DNA of 18,196 nucleotides, taken from contig OMPZ01000160.1 in the NCBI GenBank assembly GCA_900313125.1, forward strand, positions 1-18,196, given 5' to 3'. The notes under the pieces were generated by a model that saw only the letters and a program-made list of their open reading frames with translations, was not told the origin of the DNA and did no database searches. Positions 16,281-18,196 of this stretch are shown piece by piece. Position numbers and translations under genes: made by a program. Origin of the DNA: an uncultured Eubacteriales bacterium. Lineage in GTDB: Bacteria; Bacillota; Clostridia; Oscillospirales; Acutalibacteraceae. Within the stretch, counting starts at the first letter, position 1, and each line of letters starts with the position of its first letter.

Positions 16281-17603
16281 TCACATATCCTGAATATTTT
16301 TTATGATGTCCTCGACAGTCTCTTTGAGCTTTATGTCCTTTTCAAGCTTTTTCTCCATCGTCTGCATGGTGTAGACCATTGTAGAATAATGTCTGCCTCC
16401 GAACTCCTCGCCGATAGCTTCCATTGAAAGACCCGTTACCTGACGAACTATATAGATAGCGACGTGACGGGCGTTGCTGAGAGTCGCTCTTCGGCTTTTT
16501 GTCGAGCGGATATCCTCGGGGCTTACGCCGTATGTTCTTGCGACCTCTTCGATGATCTTCTCTACCGTTACGGGAACGGGCACGTCGTTTGTCTGAACGT
16601 CGGAGATGACCTCCTGCGCGATCATGATAGACGGCTTCTCGCCGTTGAGGTAGCTCTTTGCTTTTATCTTTTTCACTACGCCCTCAAGCTGGCGCACGTT
16701 TGTTTTCAGCTTGTTTGCGATATACTCGCAGATATCGTCGGGGATCTCGAAATCGAGCGACTCGGCCTTGCTTTTGAGTATGGCTATCCTCGTTTCAATA
16801 TCCGGCGGCTGAATGTCCGCGATAAGTCCCCACTCAAAGCGTGTTCTGAGCCTGTCCTCGAGCGTCTTTATCTCCTTCGGCGGACGGTCCGAGGTAAGCA
16901 CGATCTGCTTTTTTGCTTCGTAAAGCGCGTTGAAGGTGTGGAAGAACTCCTCCTGAGTCGACTCCTTGCCGCCGATGAACTGAACGTCGTCCACGAGAAG
17001 AACGTCGGCGTTCCTGTATTTCTGGCGGAACTCCGCCTGGTTGACATGACGCAGCGAATCTACGATCTCGTTAGTGAAGTCGTCGCCCTTTACATACGCT
17101 ATCTTCATGTTAGGGTCGTTGCTGAGTACTTCGTTGCGGATAGCGTGGAGGAGGTGAGTTTTTCCGAGACCTGAGTTGCCGTAGATAAACAGCGGGTTAT
17201 ACGAGCCGCCTGGGTTCTGCGCTACCGCGATCGACGCAGCGTGAGCGAACTTGTTTGACGAGCCTACGATGTAGTTGTCGAAGGTCAGCGGCGCGTCGTC
17301 GTCATCGGACTTGCCGTCGTCGTCACGGTTAGCCTCGGGAAGCTCGATCTCCTCGGGGATAACGAGCTTTATGTCAAAGGTCTGACCGAATATTTCCGAA
17401 AAACCATCGCGAATGAGCGAAAGGTAGCAGCGCGTTACCGTTTCACGGTGGAACGCGTTCGGTACAAGCAGCTTTATCTGACCGATGTCAAAATCGAGCG
17501 CCTGCGGTTCGATGCGGCTGATCCATGTCTGGAACGCCACGGTGGTGATCCTCTGGCGGCAGTAATCGCAAACAAGCGGCCATGTTTCGTTGAATGAGTC
17601 CAT
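16281..17603 (-). CDS. dnaA: Chromosomal replication initiator DnaA
   Basis: The AAA+ protein that binds and melts the origin. In the 440-residue protein, domain I is 1-~80 (AFQTWISRIEP) and an acidic linker with DDDGKSDDDD covers ~90-105. The ATPase has Walker A GNSGLGKT (142-149), Walker B VLLVDD (201-206) and a sensor/arginine-finger region LTSDRPPKEIKTLEDRLRTRFEWGL (236-260). Domain IV runs from ~345. The family signature, normally GGRDHTTV, reads GGRHYSTM (402-409), so base-contacting positions are changed. The start is the ATG at 17603 (MDSFNETW), as domain I homologues begin here; the ribosome site is weak (GGGGG 11 bases upstream), and a TTG six codons earlier is rejected. It is divergent from rpmH and preceded by a strong promoter and a structured leader. 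Confidence 0.97.
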   Translation of the reverse strand: MDSFNETWPLVCDYCRQRITTVAFQTWISRIEPQALDFDIGQIKLLVPNAFHRETVTRCYLSLIRDGFSEIFGQTFDIKLVIPEEIELPEANRDDDGKSDDDDAPLTFDNYIVGSSNKFAHAASIAVAQNPGGSYNPLFIYGNSGLGKTHLLHAIRNEVLSNDPNMKIAYVKGDDFTNEIVDSLRHVNQAEFRQKYRNADVLLVDDVQFIGGKESTQEEFFHTFNALYEAKKQIVLTSDRPPKEIKTLEDRLRTRFEWGLIADIQPPDIETRIAILKSKAESLDFEIPDDICEYIANKLKTNVRQLEGVVKKIKAKSYLNGEKPSIMIAQEVISDVQTNDVPVPVTVEKIIEEVARTYGVSPEDIRSTKSRRATLSNARHVAIYIVRQVTGLSMEAIGEEFGGRHYSTMVYTMQTMEKKLEKDIKLKETVEDIIKNIQDM

Positions 17604-17634
17604 GTACAAAATAACCCCCAATACAAATTATGGA

Positions 17635-17667
17635 TATCCGCTGATATGATGATATGATGAGCGGATA
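17635..17667 (-). promoter_or_regulatory. Hairpin with tandem GATATGAT repeats in the dnaA leader
   Basis: A perfect 8-bp inverted repeat, TATCCGCT (17635-17642) and AGCGGATA (17660-17667). Its 17-base loop is two copies of GATATGAT (17643-17650, 17651-17658) plus G. It lies in the mRNA leader, 31-64 bases before the dnaA ATG, and could be an operator or a translational control hairpin; dnaA's weak ribosome site fits the latter. The function is unproven. Confidence 0.6.
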
Positions 17668-17757
17668 CGTCGGCGTTTTTTTTACCGCGAATGACCGTTT
17701 AAGCACCATTTTTGCGGTAAAGCGCACCTTTCCATATTGAAATCAACAATTAGAATT

Positions 17758-17786
17758 ATTATATCATAAGCGGATTTTTATTTCAA
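17758..17786 (-). promoter_or_regulatory. dnaA promoter
   Basis: On the minus strand: -35 TTGAAA (complement of 17781-17786), 17-base spacer, perfect -10 TATAAT (complement of 17758-17763) with TG one base upstream. Transcription would begin near 17751, giving a leader of about 148 bases. Box-like motifs lie just downstream (17741-17749) and about 20 bases upstream of the -35 (17806-17814), consistent with autoregulation by DnaA as known in other bacteria. Confidence 0.88.
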
Positions 17787-17936
17787 TAAGAAATTGGAAT
17801 GAAAACGTTGAAAAGTATCAAAAATTTAACAGTTTTTTTATTGTATTTTTTCACAATGGGTCAGATATTGAAAATATAGTGAAAAAGCTTTATCAAATCG
17901 CGGAGGATAAATGATATTTTTGTTGAAAATACAGAA

Positions 17937-18005
17937 ATAAAGCCGTTTGTCTTGACTTTTTGCAGATTTTTGTTTAAATTAATTCAGTAAATACAACGGC
18001 TTTAT
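17937..18005. repeat. 11-bp inverted repeat with 47-base spacer
   Basis: ATAAAGCCGTT (17937-17947) pairs perfectly with AACGGCTTTAT (17995-18005). Inside lies a possible promoter, TTGACT (17953-17958) and TAAATT after 17 bases. ACGGCT recurs at 18027 and 18102. No T-run follows on either strand. It may be a protein site or a structured RNA; nothing identifies it. Confidence 0.6.
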
Positions 18006-18093
18006 ATCTTGTGTGACTGTTTGAAAACGGCTGAGCAAAGCCATTTTCATAACAAAATTGAAAAAAACTTGTTACGAAACAGCGTTTTTTCTA

Positions 18094-18123
18094 TTGACAT
18101 AACGGCTGCATTTAAGGTATAAT
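18094..18123 (+). promoter_or_regulatory. rpmH promoter
   Basis: Perfect -35 TTGACA (18094-18099) and perfect -10 TATAAT (18118-18123) with an 18-base spacer, as expected for a highly expressed ribosomal protein gene. Transcription would start near 18130, some 34 bases before the ATG. Confidence 0.92.
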
Positions 18124-18163
18124 GTTAAATTGCAAGGTTGTATACCCGAAAGGAGGGGTTAGT

Positions 18164-18196
18164 ATGCTGAGAACATATCAGCCGAAGAAGCTTCAC
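18164..18196 (+). CDS. rpmH: Ribosomal protein L34 (5' part only)
   Basis: The first 11 codons, MLRTYQPKKLH, match the very conserved start of L34, a ~44-residue basic protein of the large ribosomal subunit. A strong AGGAGG site (18151-18156) lies 7 bases before the ATG, downstream of a consensus promoter. rpmH divergent from dnaA is the standard arrangement at Firmicute origins. The rest lies outside the window. Confidence 0.93.
   Translation, partial: MLRTYQPKKLH

Larger units (their letters stand above)
17604..18163. other. dnaA-rpmH gap, second presumed origin subregion
   Basis: An AT-rich 560-base spacer holding the divergent promoters and scattered motifs like those of the main array. 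These are TGTTGATTT (minus, 17741-17749, just after the dnaA transcription start), CGTTGAAAA (17806), TATTGAAAA (17866) and TGTTGAAAA (17921). TTTTTCACA (17847-17855) is two mismatches from TTATCCACA. Bacillus has a bipartite origin flanking dnaA, which this spacing would match. A 26-base stem-loop GAAAA-C-GGCT/AGCC-A-TTTTC lies at 18023-18048. Confidence 0.5.

Noticed and set aside
17911..17940. Nine-codon ORF (MIFLLKIQK) after a GGAGG sequence
   Set aside because: Too short and AT-rich to support, with no clear promoter; probably chance, and it overlaps a box-like TGTTGAAAA.
1..18196. CRISPR arrays, tRNA/rRNA genes, transposases or prophage genes
   Set aside because: I looked for regular repeats with spacers, cloverleaf ends and DDE/recombinase motifs and found none.

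Overview
The window is the chromosomal replication origin region of a Gram-positive anaerobe, most likely a member of the Clostridia close to Ruminococcus (Oscillospiraceae). This rests on the gene order rpmH-dnaA-dnaN-rlbA(yaaA)-recF-remB(yaaB)-gyrB-gyrA, strong AGGAGG-type ribosome binding sites, TTGACA/TATAAT promoters, protein wording typical of Clostridia, and roughly even base composition with AT-rich gaps. I could not run a search, so the taxon is an inference. Layout from left to right: (1) 1-3225, the 3' part of a large multi-membrane-span protein resembling DUF2339, on the + strand, closed by a terminator. (2) 3226-3655, an intergenic stretch with a two-hairpin palindromic repeat and a strong promoter. 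(3) 3656-4351, a hemolysin III/PAQR-type membrane protein, converging on gyrA across a bidirectional terminator. (4) 4421-15774, a leftward series of genes: dnaN, rlbA, recF, remB, two zinc-ribbon membrane proteins, gyrB and gyrA. One of the zinc-ribbon proteins carries a tail of about 590 acidic residues. (5) 15775-16280, the dnaN-dnaA gap, which looks like the unwinding part of oriC: AT-rich tract, five in-phase TAG trinucleotides (DnaA-trio), a GC block, then a dense array of TGTTGAA-type 9-mers. (6) 16281-17603, dnaA. (7) 17604-18163, the dnaA-rpmH gap, with the dnaA promoter, a hairpin leader, more box-like motifs and the rpmH promoter. (8) The first 11 codons of rpmH on the + strand. How the genes work together: DnaA binds and opens the origin, DnaN is the polymerase clamp, RecF loads RecA at gaps, and GyrA/GyrB remove positive supercoils. 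RlbA and RemB are the small conserved neighbours of this locus. The minus-strand genes run with the leftward fork, while the two + strand membrane-protein genes run head-on to it. The most notable signals are three. First, DnaA has HYSTM where the family's DNA-recognition motif is DHTTV, and canonical TTATCCACA boxes are absent from both origin gaps, which instead hold a TGTTGAAAA-like array. Second, there is a textbook DnaA-trio in the correct orientation. Third, a pair of related zinc-ribbon membrane proteins sits between remB and gyrB, one with a giant polyampholyte tail.
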